Positions 53,656-62,788 of a stretch of DNA of 64,000 bases are shown here, in pieces. The translations under genes and the position numbers were made by a program. A model generated the notes under the pieces. That model did no database searches and was not told the DNA's origin. It worked only from the letters and a program-made list of their open reading frames with translations. Source of the DNA: Isoetes taiwanensis (taxonomy: Eukaryota; Streptophyta; Lycopodiopsida; Isoetales; Isoetaceae); NCBI GenBank assembly GCA_021234155.1, contig JAJEKV010000022.1, positions 2,356,728 to 2,420,727 of the forward strand, given 5' to 3'. Position 1 is the first letter of the stretch, and every line of letters starts with the position of its first letter.

Positions 53656-55935
53656 TCATGTTGGAGCCTAGGTGGTATGTTGGAGCCACCTTGGCATGTT
53701 TGAGCCTAGGTGGCATGTTAGAGCCACCTTGGCATGTTGGAGCCCACGTGGCATGTTTGAGACACCTTGGCATGTTGGAGCCTAGATGGCATGTTGGAGC
53801 CTAGGTGGCATGTTGGAGCCTAGGTGGCATGTTTGAGCCACCTTGCCATGTTTGAGCCACGTGGCCTTTTTTAGCCACCTTGGCATGTTTGAGCCTAGGT
53901 GGCATGTTGGAGCCTAGGTGGCATGTTTGAGCCACCTTGCCATGTTAGAGCCACCTTGGCATGTTGGAGCCTAGATGGCATGTTTGAGCCACCTTGGCAT
54001 GTTGGAGCCTAGGTGGCATGTTGGAACCACCTTGGCATGTTTGAGCCACCTTGGCATGTTTGAGCCCGCGTGGCATGCTTGAGCCTATGTGGCATGTTGG
54101 AGCCTGGGTGGCATGTTGGAGCCCCATGGCATGTTTGAGCCAGCTTGGCATGTTGGAGCCTACGTGGCATGTTTGAGCCACGTTGGCATGTTGGAGCCTA
54201 GGTGGCATGTTGGAGCCACCTTGGCATGTTCGACCCACCTTGGCATGTTTGAGCCTAGGTGGCATGTTGGAGCCACCTTGGCATGTTGGAGCCCGCGTGG
54301 CATGTTTGAGCCATCTTGGCATGTTTTAGCCTAGGTGGCATGTTTTAGCCACCTTGGCATGTTGGAGCCCACATGGCATGTTTGAGCCACCTTGGCATGT
54401 TGGATCCTATGTGGCATGTTGGAGTCTAGGTGGCATGTTTTGAGCCACCTTAGCATGTTAGAGCCTAGGTGGCATATTGGAGCCTATGTGGCATGTTCGA
54501 GCCACCTTGGCAGTGTCGAGCCTAGGTGGCATGTTTGAGCCCATGGCATGTTTGAGCCATCTTGGCATGTTGGAGCCTAGGTGGCATGTTGGGGCCTAGG
54601 TGGCATATTGGAGTCTAGGTGTCATTTTGGAGCTCGAGGTGGCATGTTAGAGCCACCTTAGCATATTAGAGCCTAGGTGGCATGTTGGAGCTCGAGGTGG
54701 CATGCCTGAGCCACCTTGGCATGTTGGAGCCTAGGTGGCATGTTGGAGCTTAGGTGGCATGTTTGAGCCACCTTGGCATGTTGGAGCCTAGGTGGCATGT
54801 TTGAGCCACCTTGGCATGTTATTGGAGCCTAGGTGGCATGTTGGAACCCGCGGGGCATGTTTGAGCCACCTTGGCATGTTTGAGCATGTTGGAGCCACGG
54901 TGATATGTTGGAGCCACCTTGGCATGTTGAAGCCTAGTTGGCATGTTGGAGCCCACGTGGCATGTTTGAGCCCACGTGGCATGTTTGAGCCACCTTGGCA
55001 CGGTTGAGCCCACGTGCGACGTTTGAGCCATCTTGGCATGCTGGAACCTAGGTGGCATGTTGGAGCCCGCATGGCATGTTTGAGCCACCTTGGCATATTT
55101 GAGCCTAGGTGGCATGCTTGAGCCACCTTGGCATGTTTGAGCCACCTTGGCATGTTGGAGCCTAGATGGCACGTTGGAGCCCCGTGATGGCATGTTTGAA
55201 CCACCTTGGCATGTTGGAGCCTAGGTGAGCCCATGTGGCATGTTTGAGCCACCTTTGCATGTTTGAGCCTAGGTGGCATGCTGGATCCTAGGTGTCATGT
55301 TTGAGCACCTTGGCATGTTTGAGCCACCTTGTCATGTTGGAGCCTAGGTGGCATGTTGGAGCCCAGCGTGGCATGTTTGAGCCACCTTGGCAAGTTGGAG
55401 CTTAGGTGGCATGTTAGAGCCCGTGTGGCATGTTTGAGCATGTTGGAGCCTAGGTGGCAAGTTTGAGCCACCTTGTCATGTTGGAGCCTAGGTGGCATGT
55501 TGGAGCCACCTTGGCATGTTTGAGCCTAGCCACCTTGGCATGTTGGAGCCCACGTGGCATGTTTGAGCCACCTTGGTATATTGGAGCCTAAGTGGCATGT
55601 TGGAGCCCATGTCGCATGTTTGAGCCACCTTGGCATGTTAGAGCATAGGTGGATTGTTAGAGCCTAGGTAGCATATTAGAGCCATGGTGGCATGTTGGAT
55701 AGGTGGCATGTTGGAGCCTAGGTGGCATGTTTGAGCCACCTTGGCATGTTTGAGCCTAGGTGGCATGTTGTGAGCCACCTTGGCATGTTGGAGCCTAGAT
55801 GGCATGGTGGAGCCCACGTGGCATGTTTGCGCCAACTTGGCATATTGGAGCCACCTTGGTGCATGTTTGAGCCACCTTGGCATTTTTGAGCCACCTTGGC
55901 ATGTTTGAGCCTAGGTGGCATGTTTGAGCCAAGTG
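53655..55935 (+). repeat. 19-bp minisatellite, right block
   Basis: About 120 units. Three unit types alternate without strict order: core CCTAGG, core CCACCTTGG, and core CCCACGTGGC/CCCGCGTGGC. Because three units equal 57 bases, minus-strand frames stay open for up to 163 codons (MPPRLQHAKVAQTCHLGSN-type); these are artefacts. Scattered units are shortened or fused (for example near 54830, 55180, 55350). Confidence 0.95.
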
Positions 55936-56095
55936 GACAAAAAATTTGGCCATTCCACATCCCTATGCCAGAAAAAGGTATGTACACTTAAATGATGATA
56001 TCTTGAGTGTTTTTTAACATTTCTGGCTGATATTTGAAATGGCTATCAGGGAAAACATGTATGAACATGTGAAAGAATTTTGGCTTGATTTAGAA

Positions 56096-56180
56096 CACAC
56101 ACACACACACACACACGCACGCACACGACGCGACGCGACGCCAACGACGCGATACGCACGCGCACGCGACGACGCACGCA

Positions 56181-56241
<61 letters not shown>
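56096..56241. repeat. Compound (AC)n/(ACGC)n microsatellite
   Basis: AC repeats flank a core of CGACG/CGCACGCA units (56115-56200). Alternating purine-pyrimidine throughout, so the stretch could adopt Z-DNA in principle. ORFs here are low-complexity artefacts. Confidence 0.95.
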
Positions 56242-56244
<3 letters not shown>

Positions 56245-56499
56245 CTCACTGAATCTGATAGACTTGTTGGTCCCCATGGATATTAAAGTTAAATTCAGTT
56301 CAATTCAATTTTGGGATCTTCGTAATGCCTTTGCATTCTAGTTTTCTATAAGCATGACGGGTAGAGGGACAATAGATGAGATATTGCATTTTTACACATG
56401 GCATGTAATGACAACATGAATACTATATGGGGTGTCATATGGATGGGAGCAGTGCAATGATTGTATAATGATGCTTACAAAATTGGCTATAAAGAACCT

Positions 56500-56935
56500 T
56501 AAAATATCACACCCCTTTAGAGAACCATACATCCTTTAGAAAAAACCTTCTTAAAAACTATACTTATAAACCACACCTCCAAATACTACACCTCCTTAGA
56601 AACATCACCACCTCAAAAGAAAAAACCACAGTTCCTTTAACAAAAAACATACCTCCTTAAAAAACCACATGTCCTAAAAGCAAAGGCCACATCTCCTTAA
56701 AAAAAAAACTACACTTACTTATAAACCACATCTCCAAAAACTATACCTCCTTAAAAACACCACTACCTCAAAAGAAAAAACCACAGTTCTTTTAACAAAA
56801 AACATACCTCCTTAAAAAACCACACGTCCTAAAAGAACAAAAACCACAGCTCCTTAAAAAAATAACAGTGGACGTTCCTTGTCCACTTAAAAAACAACAC
56901 CGTTAGTTAGTAAAACCACACCTCCACAGATCTAC
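56500..56935. repeat. A-rich tandem region (ACCACACCTCCTTAAAAA-type)
   Basis: A 15-20 bp motif around ACCACACCTCCTTAAAA repeats irregularly, and a longer block (ACCTCAAAAGAAAAAACCAC followed by AGTTC...) is duplicated near 56612 and 56766. No ORF. Confidence 0.8.
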
Positions 56936-56982
56936 ATGTAGGTTTTTTTGAAATCTCTGAAATTCGACTGGTGCACTGATGC

Positions 56983-58419
56983 ATGGCCATGGCAGGTGCC
57001 TTAGGACATTTCTCACTCGACCTTTGGAAGGATGATTCAAATTTTTATGTTGGTTCCTTGAATCATGCTATCAAAACACTGGAGGACACTTCCGAAGACA
57101 ATTGGGGTCATTTGAGAGAAGAAGCTCGGCCTGAGGGCATGTGGGGAGCCGCACTCCTAAACAGTGCGGGGTAGAGGACAAAGAAAAACAATTGCACTGG
57201 GGTAGACTTTGTAGCACCTCCTAAGCAACCAGCACAATTTAAGAGGTTACCTAGGCGGCTCTACTTGCAGCTAGACAACTGCATGGGGCAGAACAAGAAC
57301 AGATATCTCTTCTCTTATCGATCCTATCTTGTGTGGTTGGGTGTTTTTGATCAAATACAGGTTGGCTTCATGATGGTAGGCCACACTCATGATGACATTG
57401 ATGCGCTCTTCGGTAACTATTCAACGTTAATGCGCAGGTCGGATGCTCTAACTATTCCAGAACTAATGCAACTCTTCCGAGAATGTAGCACGAAGGCACC
57501 GACACCATACCTTGTTACCGAGGTTCCCGATTGGAAGGGGTTCGTAAAAGGTTACATTCCTGATAAGAAGGACCGTTTGGTTGGTCATTTGGAGCCCTTA
57601 TTGTTCAAGTTCTGCATGAATGATGGGTGGCCATTAATGTATTACAAGATGAGACCTGGTCATAGAGAATGGTTGCCAGAAAAGGGTATTCGGATGTGGA
57701 AAGCAGATGACAATGGTTTGCCAAAGATACCGATTGGCTCGCCCAAGACTGTCAGGCCATATGCATGCCTCAAGGACATAGGAGCATTGAGGTCGTCCAT
57801 TGCGAAGTACATAATGCATTGGGCTAACATCTCCAGGGCTGGTGTGAACTCGTGGTCTAATACCTACATGAACGAGGTCATGGACTACTGGTGCGAAGTG
57901 ATGCATGTGCTAGGTGAAGTATCCCCGGGCAATCCAGAAATTCTGAACTTCTGGCCTCAAACAAGGCAAGTTGTGCTTCAAGAACCTGAATCTATTCAGG
58001 TCGATCCATATGACGCTCCGGCTGCCTATGTTGGACCTGCTAAGGATAAACCCAAGAATGCAGTGGAGATATTTGACCCATACCAAGATGTACAGAAAGG
58101 TATGTTTCTTCTTGTAAGACCAGCAGATGCATGTCCTACATGGGTAGCGTATGCAGAAGAGGATCCAATACAAGATCCCACTGCCCCTCATTATAACGAG
58201 GTTTTTGTTTCTTGGTGGGAGCCTGTGGCTAGGAAAGGCACCCCGTACGCTCAACAAATGATCGAGGCTGGCCGGCATAAAAAGTGGAGGCCGAATCCTA
58301 ATGACGGACCACGCCAGCCTCTCAAAACGATAGACTATGCTTGGTTTGTGGAACCGAAGCCATTATTGGTTGTGATACCTCCTATTGTAGGAATCCATTC
58401 TCATGGAATTGCTTACTAA
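56983..58419 (+). pseudogene. DUF7869-like ORF with one in-frame TAG
   Basis: A 63-codon stretch (MAMAGALGHFSLDLWKDDSN) ends at TAG 57172-57174. The same frame continues without a break through RLYLQLDNCMGQNKNRYLFS and MMVGHTHDDIDALFGNYSTL to GIHSHGIAY-stop at 58419, about 478 codons. QLDNCxGQNKN and GHTHDDIDxxF are the landmark motifs of a family I recall as DUF7869, common in early-diverging land plants and some animals and often in repetitive DNA. The paired acidic residues would suit an RNase H-like nuclease, but that is inference. No TIRs were found. The TAG could be a mutation or lie in an unspliced intron. Confidence 0.7.
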
Positions 58420-58677
58420 AGAGGCATCCGAGGAAGGAGATGAAACTTGAGTCTTACTGGTACATTAAAGCATTTCACAATAGACTATTTATTATCCATA
58501 ACATCACTACAATAGACTATTTATTATTCATTACGCCTTGCATTTTTCATCTTAACACAAGAGCTCTTACACTATAACATGTTGAATGTGTGATTCATTC
58601 ATCTTCGTGGATCTCAGTAGTAGTGATCCCCGATATCTCATAGCTCATGCGCGCCAGAAGCCAAATCGGATGGATCA
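58420..58677. other. Spacer between DUF7869-like ORF and mini-gene
   Basis: AATAGACTATTTATTAT is duplicated near 58480 and 58512. Otherwise nothing is recognised. Confidence 0.5.
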
Positions 58678-58839
58678 TCACACGAATTGACGCAGGGCAA
58701 TGAATCTCAAATACCAAAGCTTTTCTTCGCGGTAGGGATCAAGAAGAAGATGCCTGTCTAGGCAACCAACAAGATCAGAGTGGCTCATTGAGCACTTGAT
58801 CGCCTTGATGTGGTGAACTGATGAAGGCGAAAAATCCAT
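58678..58839 (-). CDS. Mini-gene 2, unknown 53-aa protein
   Basis: Minus-strand ORF MDFSPSSVHHIKAIKCSMSH, then SDLVGCLDRHLLLDPYREEK, ending ALRQFV. It aligns with the protein of 59245-59454 over HIkxxKCxxSxxDLxxCxxxxxxLDP. The upstream DNA is also conserved: CACTATAAAAAC (TATA box, 58875-58886) and TCATTCATCTCCCATGG at the start. Below the ORF threshold of most scans. Function unknown. Confidence 0.5.
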   Translation of the reverse strand: MDFSPSSVHHIKAIKCSMSHSDLVGCLDRHLLLDPYREEKLWYLRFIALRQFV

Positions 58840-58873
58840 GGGAGATGAATGAACTTTAGCCCCGAAGTGAGAA

Positions 58874-58886
58874 GTTTTTATAGTGA
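58874..58886 (-). promoter_or_regulatory. TATA box of mini-gene 2
   Basis: CACTATAAAAAC on the minus strand lies about 40 bases before the ATG and matches the same element of the paralogue in sequence and spacing. Confidence 0.5.
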
Positions 58887-59244
58887 GGTAGAATTATTGG
58901 GGTAGACTTTACCCCAATTATTGCGCATGTATAAGACTGTTGTATACATACAAGTATAATACATCTTTCGTATGGATATGTTTTGTGGATTCATGATGGT
59001 AGAAGTTTTTGTGCTTTAGTAATTCAGGTGTGATTGAAAAGCTTGCAGATATAGTGGAAGTCGAAGAGCACACCCCTACACTACACTCAGGTATGATACA
59101 TCAAACAATATTCATTGTGCTATTACATCCTTACATAGTTTATAGGTGCTCATACCATTATTATATCATAAACAGATACAGTAGTCATCACTGATAACAT
59201 TGATTCACTCATCATCAACACCAAAGCACGTGATGCTATTCAGC
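58887..59244. other. Spacer between the two mini-genes
   Basis: Contains a diverged ACATACAAGTATAATACAT phrase (about 58945) that recurs near 59572 in the upstream region of mini-gene 1, so the duplication unit includes about 130 bp of promoter. Confidence 0.5.
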
Positions 59245-59454
59245 TCATAGATCTCTTGAGTCTTGATCAGGAAGCCAGTAAATGTGGACCACAACACGAG
59301 TGAGCTTCTTGCAAGCACTAGCAGGACCATCAGCTTTAGATTGGAGCCATGGATCAAGATTAACACCATTTCTAGCGCATTCATTCAGATCGTTGTAGCT
59401 CAAGTAGCACTTGAAAGATCGGATGTGCTCTGGACGAGGCATCGAGGAAGCCAT
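59245..59454 (-). CDS. Mini-gene 1, unknown 69-aa protein
   Basis: MASSMPRPEHIRSFKCYLSY, then NDLNECARNGVNLDPWLQSK, ending DQDSRDL. Paralogue of the ORF at 58678-58839; the C-terminal thirds diverge, perhaps through a frameshift in one copy. TATA (CACTATAAAAAC, about 59490-59502) and the leader TCATTCATCTTCCATGG are conserved. Soluble, basic, no signal peptide or known domain. It could also be the first exon of a longer gene. Confidence 0.5.
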   Translation of the reverse strand: MASSMPRPEHIRSFKCYLSYNDLNECARNGVNLDPWLQSKADGPASACKKLTRVVVHIYWLPDQDSRDL

Positions 59455-59489
59455 GGAAGATGAATGATCTCTACCCCTGAGTCGAGCTG

Positions 59490-59502
59490 TTTTTATAGTG
59501 AA
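59490..59502 (-). promoter_or_regulatory. TATA box of mini-gene 1
   Basis: CACTATAAAAAC followed by a CTC-GGGG-TA-AG-TCATTCATCT leader shared with mini-gene 2; about 38 bases to the ATG. Confidence 0.5.
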
Positions 59503-59789
59503 GTAAAATTATTGATGTGAATTATTGGTGTAGAATGTAGGGCCATTATTGGGCTTCTACAAGTATCATGTACACGTACAAGTATAACACATAATTTGTA
59601 TGTATATGTGTATGTTAATTACCTCATGTTTGTTGGGCTCGAGAACTAGGTGAAAGTATTCGTGCTTGAGCAAAGAAGGTGTGCTTAAAATTCTCAAAAT
59701 TGCGTTATTTTATCCAATTAATGAAATCATGCTTTGAATAAAGAACATGTGGACCTAAGAAAACTATACTTTTCAACAGTGGACCAAAA

Positions 59790-60755
59790 CGCGGGGTGAG
59801 TGTGTCTCTCACAGATTGCTAGGGACTCCAAGACTCAAATCAATGGTAAAGCCTTGATTTTGGCTTCAAAACCACATTCCATTCCTATAACTTGGAATCC
59901 AACTAAAGGTACAAGAGATTCATTAACTAAGAAAATTCAAAACAAATACACTGTATAAATTAATGAGCCAAAAAAGAGCAAAATTAACTAGGTTCCTAAA
60001 GAAACAAAGGCCAGCACATGCAAGAATAATGCACAGAATTTTGCTGATCCAAAAGCTGCTGATTCTACATCAATTAAAAATACCACAGGGGATCTTATTA
60101 AGCAGCATCAAGTTCACCTATCTGCACCTTCGGAGAAAGTTGTCAACAAGAAGGGACAACAAAGTATCTTAGAAAATCTATTTTATTCTATTCTATTCTA
60201 TTCTAGAGAAATGGATGAAGTTATATCATCCTCTGAGGATGATGATGAGGTAATCATCTATTCTAATCAATTTGTTGTTTTTACTAACAAGCCTGCCAGA
60301 TTTTTTGCATTCAAATATGAAGCTCAACCACGATCTTCCCTGGTTAACCTAACAAATTCTTTCTCTCCTCTTGAAACCAGAAAAGCTATCACTCCTAGTT
60401 TCATAGACCTCATTGATTTATCATCTCCTGATTCCTCTGATAACCTTCCTCACAACCATATTTCCATTTCCAATAAAATTGCTCAGCAGTTGGCATCCAT
60501 TGATTTCTATAAGTAAGAGGAAAATAATGCAGAGATAATGGAACAAGAAGGGGACTATATGGTAGATCAAGTTGGCACTAGCAAAGAAAAAGAGGTTGAA
60601 ACAGATCTTGAAAGAAATATTCAGCAAATTGCTAATATGGAATATGTACCAGAAACCCCAGAGGATGCAATAAATATGAGCATTTTATGCTCAAGGAAAG
60701 CTAAGGGGCTATCTATTAGGGAAGTCTTCAATCCTATAACTAATAATAATTCAAA
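59790..60755 (+). pseudogene. LINE ORF1 C-terminal-like remnant
   Basis: One reading frame with scattered stops and one shift runs from about 59810 (QIARDSKTQINGKALILASK) through KETKASTCKNNAQNFADPKA, SSEDDDEVIIYSNQFVVF, KIAQQLASIDFYK and MEQEGDYMVDQVG to VFNPITNNNSN. Composition and phrases such as IAQQL resemble the Ser/Asp-rich tail of ORF1 at 47.4-48.8 kb. A (TTCTA)n microsatellite (60180-60207) lies inside the frame. It ends exactly at the Helitron terminus, which may have truncated it. Confidence 0.4.
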
Positions 60756-60790
60756 CTAGTAACGGGTGCCCGGCGTTGCCGGGCATAAGC
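60756..60790 (-). mobile_element. Helitron 3' terminus
   Basis: On the minus strand: GCCCGGC-AAC-GCCGGGC hairpin (60768-60784), eight bases, then CTAG (60756-60759) followed by a host T. A GC hairpin 8-12 bases before CTRR, with insertion between A and T, is the diagnostic 3' end of plant Helitrons. The element extends to the right; its 5' TC end was not found. A diverged repeat of the hairpin region (GGCGTTGTCGGACATAAGTA) lies at 61166-61186. Confidence 0.7.
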
Positions 60791-62609
60791 ACAATTGTGA
60801 TAAACTCTAGAAATGGTGGTGAAAATTAGAAATGCATATGTCCTTTGAGAAAAACGAAGTGCAGATGGAGGTTCATCAGCAAATCTAGGTGTGCGGATCA
60901 ACAAAATGTCAAAGAGGTTGGTATGTTGACCTATGTAGAATTTGGTTTTTATGGAAACAACCCGTTAGGTCTCAAAGGTTTGTCGATGAGGTGGGAATGG
61001 TTTATGTCTATTAGACATTGTGGGAATGGTTTATGTCTATTAGACATTGTGATCCAAGGCTACTGGATAACTTCTTTTTCAATGTATGATGAAGTTATGC
61101 AATCCACATGATAACTCAACTTTATGCAACACAAAAGCCACAAATCCATTGGTCAAACTATAATTACTGGCGTTGTCGGACATAAGTACGGTTCTACTAT
61201 CGTGAGCCATCAAGTTGTAAACATGGTTTTTAAGAAGAAGTTGCATGTTTTAATTTTGTGCGGAAGTAGCTATGTTAGTGTTGAATGTTATGGTCCTTGC
61301 AGTTAAATATATGCATCAGGCATTGTTGGTGGACATGTTAGTAGTTTTGTGTTAGACTGACTGGAGTTCAGGTTGTTGCGCATACTCATAGGCTGGTTGA
61401 AGGACAAAGGCTTAGCAACAATTAGAAAAGATCAATATGACAATTTGTATGATATGGCAGTTTGCTTGGGAAAGAGGTTTTGCATTAGTCAAGAAAATAT
61501 TAATCCTTAAATTTATCTCATTTGGGTGTGTGAAAGTCTAGCAGACATAGAACAGCCTATGCTTATCTCGTCATGGTATTGTCATATGAACTGCACTGAT
61601 TAACACGTATGGGGATTTAGTAATAGAAGGCACCAATATATTCAATAAATGAAAGGAGAATGGCATCATCACAACAATAAGCAATGGTGACCTTTAATAA
61701 GCCAAATAATAGTACCTTTCTTTAGCACTTCCTAATCCATCAACTATCCCCTGGTGGCAGTAAGCTTCTTTCATACTTGTGTCTTTGTTGTCCATATAAT
61801 TTATAAAAAGGAGAAAAACATCATCACAACAATAAGCAATAGTGATTGTTGTCTAGTTCTCGCTCCAACAAAGCGAGTTGACTTTTACCGATAAGCTGAT
61901 GCAGATTAAACATGGTAAATATCACCTTAGTAAATGCACATAAGATGTAAATGCACATAAGAGGATGGGCATGAAGTAATGCGAAAGTTCTGAACATATC
62001 AAATTGGAAACTCAATTCTGCAAGAAAAATAATGGTTAAATAAGATAGCAAGCAATGCAATGAGAAGAAAAAATGCGACTACCTACCGGGTTATGGATCT
62101 TGAATTCATTCATTACGTGAGAAGCAGGATTATACAAATGATTCTTCAATGGGCAAACTTGCTGCTAAAAAGAAGGTTATCCAAATGATTTCAAATGAGT
62201 TCATTAAATTAAGATAAATTTATAGATCAATGGAAAACTCAATTAAGCAAGCACACAAAAGATGACATATTTTCATTAAAATTATCGCCCGTCACTTGTA
62301 GCCTGCTAATTGATCGAAGCAGAAGTTAGTTTTGGCTTCATAATGATCTTTTTAGAAATAATGGATGACATGCTGCTTTCTGTGCCAGGGCCTTGAACCC
62401 ATCTTGACACAATGAAAGGCGATGCAAATTTTTTTGAGTTATATTCACAGACTGCAGATGTCAAACAAAACTCGCTATGTAAGGTGTAAACAAAAGTGGC
62501 AGACAGCCCCTTTAATCTTCTCTTGCTGCTCAAAAACTTATCATTCCATGTCCTTGTGCAATGCAATGCAGCTTCTTCCTACATGATACATGTTCGTCTA
62601 AACCTTCCA
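60791..62609. other. Probable Helitron interior; no gene recognised
   Basis: Includes a 35-bp tandem duplication (GGGAATGGTTTATGTCTATT..., 60990-61050) and a repeated CATCATCACAACAATAAGCA (61665, 61823). No Rep/helicase motifs were seen. Confidence 0.4.
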
Positions 62610-62788
62610 TTTGATAATACCTCCTTCTCCGCCTCGGACGAGCAAATAAGTCTTTGTCCTCCATCTAAGGTGCACCTTTGACTGGCTAATGTCAGTGTAG
62701 ATGTGATCTCCAACATAAAGTGTCTCGTCACCTTGAAATCCTAGAGCCTTTTCCACGATTTGAGCACTGCCTCCACAGTAAAGACCAC
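62610..62788 (-). pseudogene. Exon of IMP/GMP-type 5'-nucleotidase (HAD), frameshifted
   Basis: Minus-strand exon after a CTTACAG acceptor (exon starts at 62788). It reads GLYCGGSAQIVEKALGFQ, then GDETLYVGDHIYTDISQSK and VHLRWR. This is the conserved HAD motif IV region (VGDHIYTD binds the metal) of cytosolic purine 5'-nucleotidases. The family normally continues RTALICRELE; here one extra base puts the matching RLICSSEAEKE into another frame. Other exons were not identified to the right. It may be a pseudogene or a fragment captured by the Helitron, whose orientation it shares. Confidence 0.7.

Noticed and set aside
44991-55935. CRISPR-like array
   Set aside because: The 19-bp units are contiguous with no unique spacers, the DNA is eukaryotic, and there are no cas genes.
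53945-55987. Several minus-strand ORFs of 80-163 codons with MPRWLKHA-type repeats (also 45011-45253)
   Set aside because: They are frames of the 19-bp minisatellite; three units make 57 bases, so stops are simply absent. Repeats vary at all codon positions.
56014-56341. Cys/Val- and His/Thr-rich ORFs
   Set aside because: Translation of the AC/ACGC microsatellite.
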